64,000 bases of DNA from BACL27 sp964203235 (GTDB lineage: Bacteria > Actinomycetota > Acidimicrobiia > Acidimicrobiales > Ilumatobacteraceae), in contig CAXNLE010000002.1 of the NCBI GenBank assembly GCA_964203235.1, forward strand, positions 682,001-746,000, given 5' to 3'. Shown here one piece after another: positions 17,582-26,238 of this stretch. The notes below the pieces were generated by a model. That model worked only from the letters and a program-made list of their open reading frames with translations, was not told the DNA's origin and did no database searches. The position numbers were made by a program, and so were the translations under genes. Numbering within the stretch: position 1 is the first letter of the stretch; every line of letters starts with the position of its first letter.

Positions 17582-18892
17582 ATGAGTAGCACTTTTCCTA
17601 AGACTCGAAATATTGATACTTCTCAGTTCATTAATTCGGACAAAGACTTAGCACCAAAATATGGTCTGCCAAAATCTGTCTTGTTTTGCAAGCGGTGCAT
17701 CATATCCAATCAAAGACCAAACTCGGCAATTGAATTTTCCCATACCTCAAACTCTAAAAAAGACACAATTGGTTTCGATAGTGATTTGATTTGCGATGCT
17801 TGCAAACTTGCAGTAAAAAAGAAAGAGATCGACTGGGAAGCTCGCGACGCCGAATTACGAGCACTTTGCGACAAACATCGCAGTACCGATGGTTCATACG
17901 ATTGCCTTGTTCCTGGCTCTGGAGGCAAAGATAGTTTTGTTGCTGCACACATGTTGAAATACAAATATGGCATGCATCCTCTAACAGTTACTTGGGCCCC
18001 ACATGTCTATACAGAGTGGGGTTGGAGAAACTTTCAACGTTGGATTCATGCTGGTTTTGATAACTATTTATGCACTCCAAATGGTCGAGTCCACCGACTT
18101 TTAACTCGACTCGCAGTTGAAAACCTTTTTCATCCATTTCAAGCATTCGTTCTTGGACAAAAGTCTTTGGCGCCAAAGATGGCCGTCCTGCATCAGATCC
18201 CGTTAGTTTTTTACGGAGAGAACGAAGCCGAATATGGAAACCCGATCGGCGATGCTGACTCGGCGTTACGACAATGGAAATACTTCTCATCTCCAGAAAA
18301 ATCAACCATTCATCTCGGGGGAACTTCATTAAAAGATCTGACTACAGATTTTGGTTTAGAAGAGGTTGACCTAGACCCATACTTGCCAGCCAACCCAATA
18401 GGTCTTGAAAAACTTGGTATTGAAGTCCACTACCTTGGTTACTATTTGAAGTGGCATCCACAAAGTTGCTACTACTATTCGGTAGAGCATGGTGGATTTG
18501 AAGCATCACCCGAGCGGACACCTGGTACCTATAGCAAATACAACTCAATTGACGACCGAATTGACGATTTTCATTACTATACGACATACATCAAATACGG
18601 CATCGGTCGAGCAACATACGATGCGGCACAAGAAATTCGCTCTGGGGATATCAATCGCGAAGAAGGTGTGGCGCTCGTGCAACGCTTTGATGGAGAGTTT
18701 CCGACTCGTTTCGCTGATGAAATCTTTACTTATTTAAGTATTTCTGAAAAAGAGTTTCCGAAGGCATCAAAAATGTTTGATCAACCTGTAATGGACTTGA
18801 ATTACTTCAATAACTTGGCTGACTCGTTTCGCTCACCACATTTATGGTCATACAATAATAATCAGTGGTCTCTTCGTCACCAAGTAAGTTAA
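17582..18892 (+). CDS. N-acetyl sugar amidotransferase (WbpG/PseA/PtmG-like)
   Basis: A 436-residue PP-loop ATPase. Zinc-type Cys pairs lie at residues 36/39 (CKRC) and 71/74 (CDAC), and the ATP-binding loop SGGKDS at 113-118. It resembles WbpG, PseA and PtmG-type enzymes, which turn an N-acetyl into an acetamidino group using ammonia delivered by HisF/HisH-like partners. The adjacent legionaminic genes suggest it makes an acetamidino-legionaminic derivative. It is longer than the roughly 380 residues common in the family, with about 30 extra N-terminal residues. A HisF homologue overlaps its 3' end, but no HisH is present. Confidence 0.87.
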   Translation: MSSTFPKTRNIDTSQFINSDKDLAPKYGLPKSVLFCKRCIISNQRPNSAIEFSHTSNSKKDTIGFDSDLICDACKLAVKKKEIDWEARDAELRALCDKHRSTDGSYDCLVPGSGGKDSFVAAHMLKYKYGMHPLTVTWAPHVYTEWGWRNFQRWIHAGFDNYLCTPNGRVHRLLTRLAVENLFHPFQAFVLGQKSLAPKMAVLHQIPLVFYGENEAEYGNPIGDADSALRQWKYFSSPEKSTIHLGGTSLKDLTTDFGLEEVDLDPYLPANPIGLEKLGIEVHYLGYYLKWHPQSCYYYSVEHGGFEASPERTPGTYSKYNSIDDRIDDFHYYTTYIKYGIGRATYDAAQEIRSGDINREEGVALVQRFDGEFPTRFADEIFTYLSISEKEFPKASKMFDQPVMDLNYFNNLADSFRSPHLWSYNNNQWSLRHQVS

Positions 18893-19692
18893 CTTCGCCA
18901 CATCCAAGTCAAGTTTTGCGGCTAATCGCCAGACTTGATATTAAAGGCGCCAATTTAATTAAAGGAATTCACCTTGAAGGATTGCGCGTTGTGGGTGACC
19001 CGCAAGATCGTGCTGGAAAATATTATCAAGACGGTGCTGACGAAATAATTTATATGGACACAGTCGCCAGTCTTTACGGACGAAACAACTTAATAGACGT
19101 GGTGACAAGAGCAACTGAGCATGTTTTTGTACCGATGACAGTTGGTGGTGGTATCCGATCAGTTGAGGATGCGCGCGCGTTACTACGGGCAGGTGCAGAC
19201 AAAGTCGCAATTAATACTGCTGCGGTAAAAGATCCTGCATTGATCAAAAAACTTTCTGATGTTTGGGGTTCATCAACAATTGTGCTTTCGATTGAAGCAA
19301 AAAAAACTGCAGAAGGAAAGTGGGAGGCCTACACAGATAATGGTCGCGAACGCACTGGATTAGACGTTGCTCAATGGGCCCAGCGTGGAGCCGAGTTGGG
19401 AGCAGGTGAAATATTTTTGACATCCGTTGACAAAGAAGGCACTAGAAAAGGATTTGATTGCGAACTCGTAAGTGAGGTCACTAAGTTCGTTGATATTCCG
19501 GTAGTTGCCAGTGGAGGATTCGGGGAATTTAACCACATAAACGATGTATTGCAGATAGGCAGACCATCTGGAATTGCCTTTGCTGATTCTCTACATTACA
19601 ACAGGATCAGCCTGACGGAAATTAGAAACTTTTGCGCCAGAAACAACATCTCAACACGAATACAAAGTTTTGTGGAAACTAAGAAAACATGA
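18865..19692 (+). CDS. HisF-like ammonia-using partner of the sugar amidotransferase
   Basis: A 275-residue TIM-barrel protein of the HisF family (LIARLDIKGANLIKGIHLEGLRVV is split across the N-terminus; PMTVGGGIRSVEDA, GADKVAINTAAV and PVVASGGFG follow). With no other histidine genes nearby and a 28-bp overlap with the amidotransferase gene, it most likely serves sugar amidination (WbpI/HisF2-like), not histidine synthesis. The GTG at 18865 is a tentative start; a TTG at 18916 would give a more family-like beginning. No HisH glutaminase is present in the window, so the nitrogen source is unclear. Confidence 0.85.
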   Translation: MVSSSPSKLTSPHPSQVLRLIARLDIKGANLIKGIHLEGLRVVGDPQDRAGKYYQDGADEIIYMDTVASLYGRNNLIDVVTRATEHVFVPMTVGGGIRSVEDARALLRAGADKVAINTAAVKDPALIKKLSDVWGSSTIVLSIEAKKTAEGKWEAYTDNGRERTGLDVAQWAQRGAELGAGEIFLTSVDKEGTRKGFDCELVSEVTKFVDIPVVASGGFGEFNHINDVLQIGRPSGIAFADSLHYNRISLTEIRNFCARNNISTRIQSFVETKKT

Positions 19693-20729
19693 ATTTGGAA
19701 CTAAAGCACTTCAACTCATTTACAAATGACATCATTGTTGTGGATGGTTTTTGGGGTGGAGGAAAATCAGTAGTGACTTCAATCGTTGGTTCACTGTCTG
19801 GCGTTGAAAAGAAGAAAGTTGAACACGTCTACGAATATGTATGCATTGCGCATGCGGCTGGGAAAATGAACTTAGACGCAGCAATGGCTTTTTTGAAAAT
19901 TTATGCTGACTTATCGCAATACAACAACTTAATCGGTCGCGAAGTAAACCTCCGGTGGGGCGATGACTCAGGTTTTCGAAATAACCCGGGAAGCATTGCT
20001 TACTTAAAAAGACTGTTTCACAAAGGCGGCGACGCTGTTGCCGAAACGATCAATTCTCAAAATTTAGCTCTTCTGATTGCATCACACGAATTACTCACAG
20101 TTTCAAATTTGCTTTTTGATTCTTATGGCCCAAGGCTCAAGTTAATCGAAGTCGTGAGACATCCAATTCATCTATTCAATAACGTCCGTGATTACACTGC
20201 CGCATTCGAGCGTTCGCGCGAATTTACTCTCTCATTTGACTTTAAGGGCTCAAAAATACCGTGGTTTGCTGCAACATGGGCACAAGAGTTCGCAGAAGCA
20301 TCCATCGCTGATCGTGCTTTACTATCGATTGCTCGAATGCAAAAGTCAATGATCAACGCGATTGATCTACTTGCTTCAACTGGTAAGCCAGTTCTTGTTC
20401 TGGCTTTTGAAAATACTGTTCTGGATACAGAAAACGCTTTGTCTCAACTCGAACAATTTCTAGGTCGTACACGAACAAAACGAACCGAACGAGTCCTCCG
20501 ACAACAGGCACTGCCTAGAACTCAGATCTCTGCAGGAAAGCCAACTTCGTCTTTCTCCTTCAATTCGAAGACTTCAACTACCGAAGTGCAAATCTATGAG
20601 CAAATCGTAGAAACGATTACCAAGACAGGTTCAGCAATTGCAATCAACGAATTTCGCGATGCAGTTTCAATTTATGATTCAAATTGGTCAAGTCCCCTTT
20701 CAGGGCTTAATTCTTCTTGGCTTAAATGA
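19689..20729 (+). CDS. Sulfotransferase-like P-loop protein
   Basis: A 346-residue protein with a P-loop at residues 20-27 (GFWGGGKS). Two further features resemble sulfotransferases: KLIEVVRHPIHLFNN, like the PAPS 3'-phosphate-binding strand and helix, and VLVLAFENTVLDTENALSQL before FLG, like the second conserved block. The likely role is to sulfate, or less likely phosphorylate, a sugar of the surface glycan in the cytosol. It is coupled by ATGA to both the HisF gene upstream and the next gene. Family assignment is by motif only. Confidence 0.6.
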   Translation: MNLELKHFNSFTNDIIVVDGFWGGGKSVVTSIVGSLSGVEKKKVEHVYEYVCIAHAAGKMNLDAAMAFLKIYADLSQYNNLIGREVNLRWGDDSGFRNNPGSIAYLKRLFHKGGDAVAETINSQNLALLIASHELLTVSNLLFDSYGPRLKLIEVVRHPIHLFNNVRDYTAAFERSREFTLSFDFKGSKIPWFAATWAQEFAEASIADRALLSIARMQKSMINAIDLLASTGKPVLVLAFENTVLDTENALSQLEQFLGRTRTKRTERVLRQQALPRTQISAGKPTSSFSFNSKTSTTEVQIYEQIVETITKTGSAIAINEFRDAVSIYDSNWSSPLSGLNSSWLK

Positions 20730-21880
20730 ACCAAACTTTGAGACTTGTCAAGTCTTTAATAAAACTACGCTGGAAAATACTTCCACCTCGACGCGCGAAT
20801 GTTTTACTTTATTTTTTGACAGGCGCAGATGTTATTAAGCCATACTTTGCGAAAAACGAGTTGCGAATTCTTGATCTCCGTGAACGTGAAGTGAATATTT
20901 TCGTCGCGCTACTGTGTCTGATCGATCGAGATCTAAGTGCACAAAATTATGCAATTAGATACATCGGTATTGTTAAACCAAAATTGGTCTTGACTTTTAT
21001 CGATAACTTTCCGCCATTTTTTCAACTCAAAAACCGATTTCCCGAAATTCAAACAATACTTATTCAAAATGGGATACGTAGTGAACGCGGTGACTTATTT
21101 GGGAGGTTGTTAGACAGTCTCAAATTAGAAAGCAACCACGTTGACCAAATGTTTGTCTTTGGTAGAGCAGTTGGCACGCTCTACAGCAAATACATTTCTG
21201 GCGAAATTGTGCCGATTGGAAGTTTCAAAAATAATTTAGTTCCAATATCGGCGACCGAATCTAAATCAATTGCATACATCTCAACTTACAGACCAGGAAT
21301 TTCTAAAGATTTCGTTGTTCCCGATTCTTCGCCTAGCAACCCTGTTACTTACCAACAGATAACAGCACGCAGAGAAAGAGCAATAATTTATGTCGCGGAA
21401 TATTGTAAAAAACATCAAAAACAATTCGTGATTGTTGGGAAGGACGAAGATTTTAGTGAAGAGAATCTCTATTATCAAAAATTACTAGAGAACTATCCGT
21501 GGAAACTTGAACCGAGACTTACTTCAATGAATAGTTACGAAGTTTTGAATAAGTCTGAAATAGTTGTTTTCACCAGTAGCACTCTTGGATACGAAGCGCT
21601 CGCTCGAGGTATAAAAACGGCTGCGTTTCTTATTGATGCAAAGTTGCTAGATGCACAAGCTCTTAGATTTGGGTGGCCGGCTGTAGTTGCTGATGAGGGA
21701 AAATTCTGGACGCATCAACTTGAAGAGAAACGTTTTGCCGAGATATTGGATTATCTGACTTCAGTTTCACAATCTGACTGGGAGCAAACTTGTTCAGAAA
21801 CAATGAATGACATAATCACATACGATGCAAATAACTCACAATTTGTTGAGATGGTTCAATCATTGCGTGCCGATTGGTAG
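20726..21880 (+). CDS. Surface carbohydrate biosynthesis protein, GT-B-like
   Basis: A 384-residue protein with no signal peptide and no clear transmembrane span. The C-terminal half contains VVFTSSTLGYEALARGIKTA, which resembles the nucleotide-sugar-binding helix of GT-B enzymes such as CDP-glycerol or polysialyl transferases. The N-terminal half has FIDNFPPFFQL and TILIQNGIRSERGD. Similar proteins sit in nonulosonic-acid loci of Leptospira-type surface polysaccharides. A role in transferring the CMP-activated acid is plausible but unproven. A 62-bp gap with a new ribosome binding site follows. Confidence 0.6.
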   Translation: MNQTLRLVKSLIKLRWKILPPRRANVLLYFLTGADVIKPYFAKNELRILDLREREVNIFVALLCLIDRDLSAQNYAIRYIGIVKPKLVLTFIDNFPPFFQLKNRFPEIQTILIQNGIRSERGDLFGRLLDSLKLESNHVDQMFVFGRAVGTLYSKYISGEIVPIGSFKNNLVPISATESKSIAYISTYRPGISKDFVVPDSSPSNPVTYQQITARRERAIIYVAEYCKKHQKQFVIVGKDEDFSEENLYYQKLLENYPWKLEPRLTSMNSYEVLNKSEIVVFTSSTLGYEALARGIKTAAFLIDAKLLDAQALRFGWPAVVADEGKFWTHQLEEKRFAEILDYLTSVSQSDWEQTCSETMNDIITYDANNSQFVEMVQSLRADW

Positions 21881-21942
21881 CACTAACAATTATTTTGCAG
21901 ATTCCCGACTAGCGTTAACTTCAACATCTAGGGAGTAAAGCT

Positions 21943-22866
21943 TTGCAAGTATTGATATCTACGTCAAGTTTTAATCTGGATAACTTCTCACAACTGTCAG
22001 ATTTAAAGAATGCCGGGGTCGAGGTCAAACTCAACCCATTCGCGGCTCGTCTGACCGAAGACCAAGTCATTGAGTTGCTCGGCACTGACACGATTGGCCT
22101 AATCGCTGGTCTTGAGCCTCTAACAAAGAGTGTTTTACAAGCAGCAAAATCACTCAAGGTTATTGCCAGAGTAGGAACAGGCTTGGACAGCGTTGATCTT
22201 GCGACTGCAAAACAACTCGGAATCACTGTTTTAAATACACCCGACGCACCGACGAAGGCAGTTGCCGAATTTACACTTGCTCACATTTTGGGTTTATTAA
22301 GAAACGTTTCGCAAGCAGATCGCCAAATTCGTAGCGGAGTCTGGAAAGGCCTAATGGGTTCGCTGCTTGAAACCAAAACAGTTGGGATAGTTGGCTTTGG
22401 CAGAATCGGCAAACGCGTCGCGACTCTGCTCTCGGCTTTCGGTGCCTCAGTAATTATTAGTGATGCCCAAGTTGAACAGAGTGATTACCCAAACGTTGAG
22501 TTAGATGAACTTTGCATCAAGTCGGATATTCTTAGTTTGCATTTGCCTTATAGCGAAGCAACTCATCACATAATTAATGAAAAGCATTTGAACCTTATGA
22601 AGAAGGGTTCATACATATTAAATATTTCTCGCGGAGGATTAGTTGATGAAGAAGCTTTGCTCACGGCGCTGAAATCTGGTCATCTTGCAGGTGCCGCGCT
22701 GGATTGTTTTGAAGAAGAACCTTACGAAGGCGAGCTATCTAAACTTGAAACTGTGCAGATCACTGCACATATGGGTTCGTACGCCCGTGAAACTCGTGAC
22801 TTGATGGAGCGAGAAGCAAGTCAATTATTGGTTAACGCACTACACGAAAAGAACCTTCTCAAATGA
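21943..22866 (+). CDS. D-isomer-specific 2-hydroxyacid dehydrogenase (SerA-like)
   Basis: A 307-residue protein with the full domain set of this family: VGIVGFGRIGKRVATLL for NAD binding, catalytic Arg in NISRGGLVDEEALL, Glu in DCFEEEPYEG and His in ITAHMGSYARE. It starts with TTG preceded by GGGAG. It lacks the regulatory ACT domain of many phosphoglycerate dehydrogenases. Next to a KdsB homologue, it may act on a sugar-acid or 2-keto acid for glycan assembly rather than serine synthesis; the substrate cannot be told. Its stop overlaps the kdsB-like start (ATGA). Confidence 0.83.
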   Translation: MQVLISTSSFNLDNFSQLSDLKNAGVEVKLNPFAARLTEDQVIELLGTDTIGLIAGLEPLTKSVLQAAKSLKVIARVGTGLDSVDLATAKQLGITVLNTPDAPTKAVAEFTLAHILGLLRNVSQADRQIRSGVWKGLMGSLLETKTVGIVGFGRIGKRVATLLSAFGASVIISDAQVEQSDYPNVELDELCIKSDILSLHLPYSEATHHIINEKHLNLMKKGSYILNISRGGLVDEEALLTALKSGHLAGAALDCFEEEPYEGELSKLETVQITAHMGSYARETRDLMEREASQLLVNALHEKNLLK

Positions 22867-23609
22867 AAATTATCGCGATAATTCCGGCTCGACTCGCAAG
22901 CACAAGGTTTCCAAATAAACCTCTCGCGCAGATACTTGGCAAGTCAATGATTCAACACATTGTTGAGCGCGTGAAACTTTGTAACGAAGTTGATGAGGTT
23001 GTTGTCGCCACATGCGACCAAGAGATTGTTGATCATGTGCAATCACTTGGGCACAAAGCGATAATTACAAGCAACCTTCATGAACGGGCTTCTGACAGGT
23101 GCGCTGAAGCAATTTCAAAAATCGAGAACGCCGATTCGTCATCTTTTGACATCGTTGTGATGGTGCAAGGTGATGAACCAATGACAGACCCACGAATGCT
23201 TTCTGATGTGTTGCAACCATTCACAGATGCTCCAAAACTCGAAGTCGTAAATCTCTATGCGGATATTCAACCTGGCGAATTTAATAGTCCGAACTGCGTC
23301 AAAGTTGTGATGGACCTCGTTGGAAATGCCTTATATATGTCACGCGCTCCCATCCCAGTATCTACAGATGGCGTTGAACGCCCATCGGGTAAACAACTTG
23401 GCCTCATCGCTTTCCGACGCGGTGCCCTGCAAAAATTCACCGAGTTAGAACCAACGCCATTAGAAATATACGAGTCAGTCGACATGCTTAGATACCTTGA
23501 ACATGGGATCAAAATTCGAATGCAACGAACGGCTTACCGCACACACGCTGTCGATATCCCAGCAGACATCCTCGAGGTTGAGCGTTTGATGAAGTTGAAA
23601 ACTAATTAA
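22863..23609 (+). CDS. kdsB: KdsB-like CMP-3-deoxy-octulosonate cytidylyltransferase
   Basis: A 248-residue protein with the KdsB signatures: IIPARLASTRFPNKPLA, VVMVQGDEPM, SRAPIPV, GLIAFRRGAL and EPTPLEIYESVDMLRYLEHG. KdsB activates 3-deoxy-manno-octulosonate (Kdo) or a related 3-deoxy-2-ulosonic acid as its CMP ester. Kdo is a hallmark of Gram-negative LPS; its use in an actinobacterial glycan is unusual, and no KdsA, KdsC or KdsD is visible here. The real substrate may be another ulosonic acid. It overlaps the dehydrogenase upstream by ATGA. Confidence 0.85.
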   Translation: MKIIAIIPARLASTRFPNKPLAQILGKSMIQHIVERVKLCNEVDEVVVATCDQEIVDHVQSLGHKAIITSNLHERASDRCAEAISKIENADSSSFDIVVMVQGDEPMTDPRMLSDVLQPFTDAPKLEVVNLYADIQPGEFNSPNCVKVVMDLVGNALYMSRAPIPVSTDGVERPSGKQLGLIAFRRGALQKFTELEPTPLEIYESVDMLRYLEHGIKIRMQRTAYRTHAVDIPADILEVERLMKLKTN

Positions 23610-23616
23610 CAAATAG

Positions 23617-25524
23617 ATGTACAAAATTTTTGGAGTTGACGCCTCAATTTTGACGATCTGGGACACTAACCAGACGCTCCAGCAAAATATCAATGATCAC
23701 GAATCTTTGTTGCTTTGGCAACACTTCGCTAGTTTGAAACACCCAGTGAGTGCAGTTTCTATCAGTGATGTATTAGAACAAAACGCTGTCGAGATCAGAG
23801 CAAGGATTCTCGACTTTATTTATTGTGTTGGAGAGAACGTCGCTAATTCTTCAAAAACAAAACTTAAATTTGAGTCAGGCTTTGATTATTTTTGGATGAC
23901 ACAGTTTCAGTCTCGGCCGTACACGCAGTCTGCACAGTTAAATAATTTGGCGAAAATTTTCGCCGTGATAGAAATTGTTAAACAGCACAAATTTGAGCAA
24001 ATACAAATCTGCACCGCAGATAAGAACTTGAGTGCAATTATTGCTTCTATTGCTAAATCAAATTCTCTGAGGTTTAGGGAAATCGCGTTTAATGGTGATA
24101 TTTCTCCGACATCAACTAAATCGCAGTTTAAGAAACTAACGCCGAAGTCGTTACTCGCATTTATTTCTCTATTGCAACAATCTCGAGTCGCGGCAAAACT
24201 GAAGACGAATAAAACTTCACCAACTCACACAACCCTCTCGGGCTTGATTTCCTTTTTTGATTATTGGTATCGCTTCGGAGCCACAGTTAATGAAACGCGA
24301 AAATTTGAGTCACAATATTGGACAAACCTCGTTGGTGAGTTGAAAAACACAGACGTAAATTGGTTGCACAATCTTGTAGATCAGCATAAAAAATCTGACC
24401 TGCTTCGCATCAATTCGTTAAGAAATGATTTTAATCTCGCAAATACAAACAATCAACATTTAATAATTGACTCAATTGGTGAGTCAGCAGTTGTTATTAA
24501 GTCAGTAAAAAGTTATTTAAAACTTTTAATTCGCTCGCTTCAGATCAATAAATATCAGCCTGCGTTTACGCTCGGTGAAACTACTATTAATTTTTGGCCA
24601 CTTTTTAAAAATGAGTGGCTCAATTCTTTACGTGGCTACGAAGCAATGATCAATTGCATACGATTTCATCGCCTTGAATTTGTTTTGCGACGACTACCCA
24701 AGCAACGACACGGCTTCTACTTAATTGAGAACCAACCATGGGAGATGGCGCTTATTCATCTTTGGCGTAAATACGATCACAGTCAACTTGTAGGTGTGGC
24801 TCACTCGACTGTGAGATTTTGGGATCTGCGACTGATGTCTGACCCACGCAGATTTTTGGACATCAGTAAAAATACGATGCCGAGACCCAATTTGGTGGCA
24901 GTTAATGGACCACTTGCACATTCATCGCTAGTTGATGCTGGTTACCCAGAAAATGAACTCGTAGATGTTGAAGCGTTGATGTATCAACACTTGGAAAAAA
25001 CGCCAACTGACAATCGCGAGAAGTCAAGTAACTCCTCAGAACAAATAACAATTCTGGTAGCGACAGATTTTCTTGAAAGCGCTACTCAAACGCAAATGAA
25101 ACTTCTAAATGATTTGTTACAAACAACCGAATCTAGAAATTTACGCGTGTTACTAAAACCGCATTGGAGCCAAACATTTAAAGATCTTCATCCACGGATT
25201 GAAGTCGTTTCGGGCAAAGAAGACCTTGCTACATATTTTAGTCAATGTGATGTTTTGTACTGCAGTGCGATCACTTCGGCAGTAATTGATGGCGTATGCG
25301 CAGGAGTACCAGTGATTCAATGCTTAGATCCGCAATCATTTAACCTGAGCCCACTTCGTGGGCGTGTCGAAGTACAAGTGGTGCGGACAACCGAAGAATT
25401 AAGAAGTGCGCTCAATAATTTAGGTAGTACGCCGCCGATTATTAAGCCGAACACGCTGTTTAATCTTGACCCTCAACTTCCTAAATGGAAAGCGCTTATC
25501 GCAACAGAAGCAACGAAGAAATAA
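23617..25524 (+). CDS. Large surface-carbohydrate biosynthesis protein, GT-B-like C-terminus
   Basis: A 635-residue protein without signal or membrane segments. The C-terminal third resembles GT-B enzymes: ITILVATDFLES, VLLKPHWSQTFKDLHPRIEVV, and CDVLYCSAITSAVIDGVCAGVPVIQCL, the last like the donor-binding motif of CDP-glycerol or Kdo transferases. The N-terminal two thirds are AT-rich with no recognised motif. The layout resembles large Leptospira-type surface carbohydrate proteins. Placed 7 bp after the CMP-ulosonate synthetase, it is a candidate transferase for that CMP-sugar; this is inference from context. Confidence 0.6.
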   Translation: MYKIFGVDASILTIWDTNQTLQQNINDHESLLLWQHFASLKHPVSAVSISDVLEQNAVEIRARILDFIYCVGENVANSSKTKLKFESGFDYFWMTQFQSRPYTQSAQLNNLAKIFAVIEIVKQHKFEQIQICTADKNLSAIIASIAKSNSLRFREIAFNGDISPTSTKSQFKKLTPKSLLAFISLLQQSRVAAKLKTNKTSPTHTTLSGLISFFDYWYRFGATVNETRKFESQYWTNLVGELKNTDVNWLHNLVDQHKKSDLLRINSLRNDFNLANTNNQHLIIDSIGESAVVIKSVKSYLKLLIRSLQINKYQPAFTLGETTINFWPLFKNEWLNSLRGYEAMINCIRFHRLEFVLRRLPKQRHGFYLIENQPWEMALIHLWRKYDHSQLVGVAHSTVRFWDLRLMSDPRRFLDISKNTMPRPNLVAVNGPLAHSSLVDAGYPENELVDVEALMYQHLEKTPTDNREKSSNSSEQITILVATDFLESATQTQMKLLNDLLQTTESRNLRVLLKPHWSQTFKDLHPRIEVVSGKEDLATYFSQCDVLYCSAITSAVIDGVCAGVPVIQCLDPQSFNLSPLRGRVEVQVVRTTEELRSALNNLGSTPPIIKPNTLFNLDPQLPKWKALIATEATKK

Positions 25525-25542
25525 TTATCGTAGAATTAAAAA

Positions 25543-26238
25543 GTGGCGATCAACGATAGTTTCTCTGAAACTGATTCGCGTCTGAAACTTTTCGCGACCG
25601 AATCTGAAGTTTTTCAATTTACAGCAAAGCTTTTAACTGAAATTATCAAAACAACTGTTGGCGAACACGAAGACTGCAATGTAATAGTTGCTGCAGGGCG
25701 ATCCATCACAAAAACTTTAGAGTGTCTATTACCCAATTCAATAGATTGGCGACGAGTTAACTGGTTTCTTGCTGACGAGAGATGCGTCGCTAGTGACGAC
25801 CCGCAACGCAATGATCTACAGATTCGGCAAGTTTTACAAAGAACTCTTGGCAACTCATACGGCAATGTGAATAGTTCACGAACCAATACAAATCTTGAAG
25901 AAGCAGTCAAAGAATATGCAACTAGAATTGACCAAATCAATATGTTTGACTTTTGTCTTTTAGGTATGGGCGATGACGGCCACATCGCAAGCCTTCTGCC
26001 GGGTCATCGGGCACTTGAATCAACCGATAGCTGTTGTCTAGTTAGCGACTCACCTAATCCACCAAGTCAAAGAATTACCCTTTCCATGAGCACACTACGT
26101 AATACAAAGAATCGAATTGTTGTCACTACTGGTGCAACAAAAAAACAAGCGGTGCGCGAATTTAGAAATAATCCGCAAACACCAGTAAGAATTTTTGCAC
26201 CAACTGTGGTTGCCTTAGATCATGGAGCATCTAAATGA
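25543..26238 (+). CDS. 6-phosphogluconolactonase / glucosamine-6-phosphate isomerase family protein
   Basis: A 231-residue protein of the SOL/DevB type. NVIVAAGRSITKTLECLL, NWFLADERCVASDDPQRND and FCLLGMGDDGHIASLLPGH match the phosphate-binding and catalytic regions of 6-phosphogluconolactonase. The start is GTG, 18 bp after the preceding gene, and the stop overlaps the rfbF start. A lactonase is out of place inside a glycan operon with no zwf or gnd, so it may act on a sugar-lactone or amino-sugar phosphate related to the pathway. Function beyond fold is uncertain. Confidence 0.75.
   Translation: MAINDSFSETDSRLKLFATESEVFQFTAKLLTEIIKTTVGEHEDCNVIVAAGRSITKTLECLLPNSIDWRRVNWFLADERCVASDDPQRNDLQIRQVLQRTLGNSYGNVNSSRTNTNLEEAVKEYATRIDQINMFDFCLLGMGDDGHIASLLPGHRALESTDSCCLVSDSPNPPSQRITLSMSTLRNTKNRIVVTTGATKKQAVREFRNNPQTPVRIFAPTVVALDHGASK

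Noticed and set aside
18865..19692. Histidine biosynthesis hisF
   Set aside because: No other his genes nearby; the gene overlaps a sugar amidotransferase and sits in a glycan operon.
25543..26238. Pentose phosphate pathway operon
   Set aside because: No zwf, gnd, tal or tkt adjacent; context is glycan synthesis.
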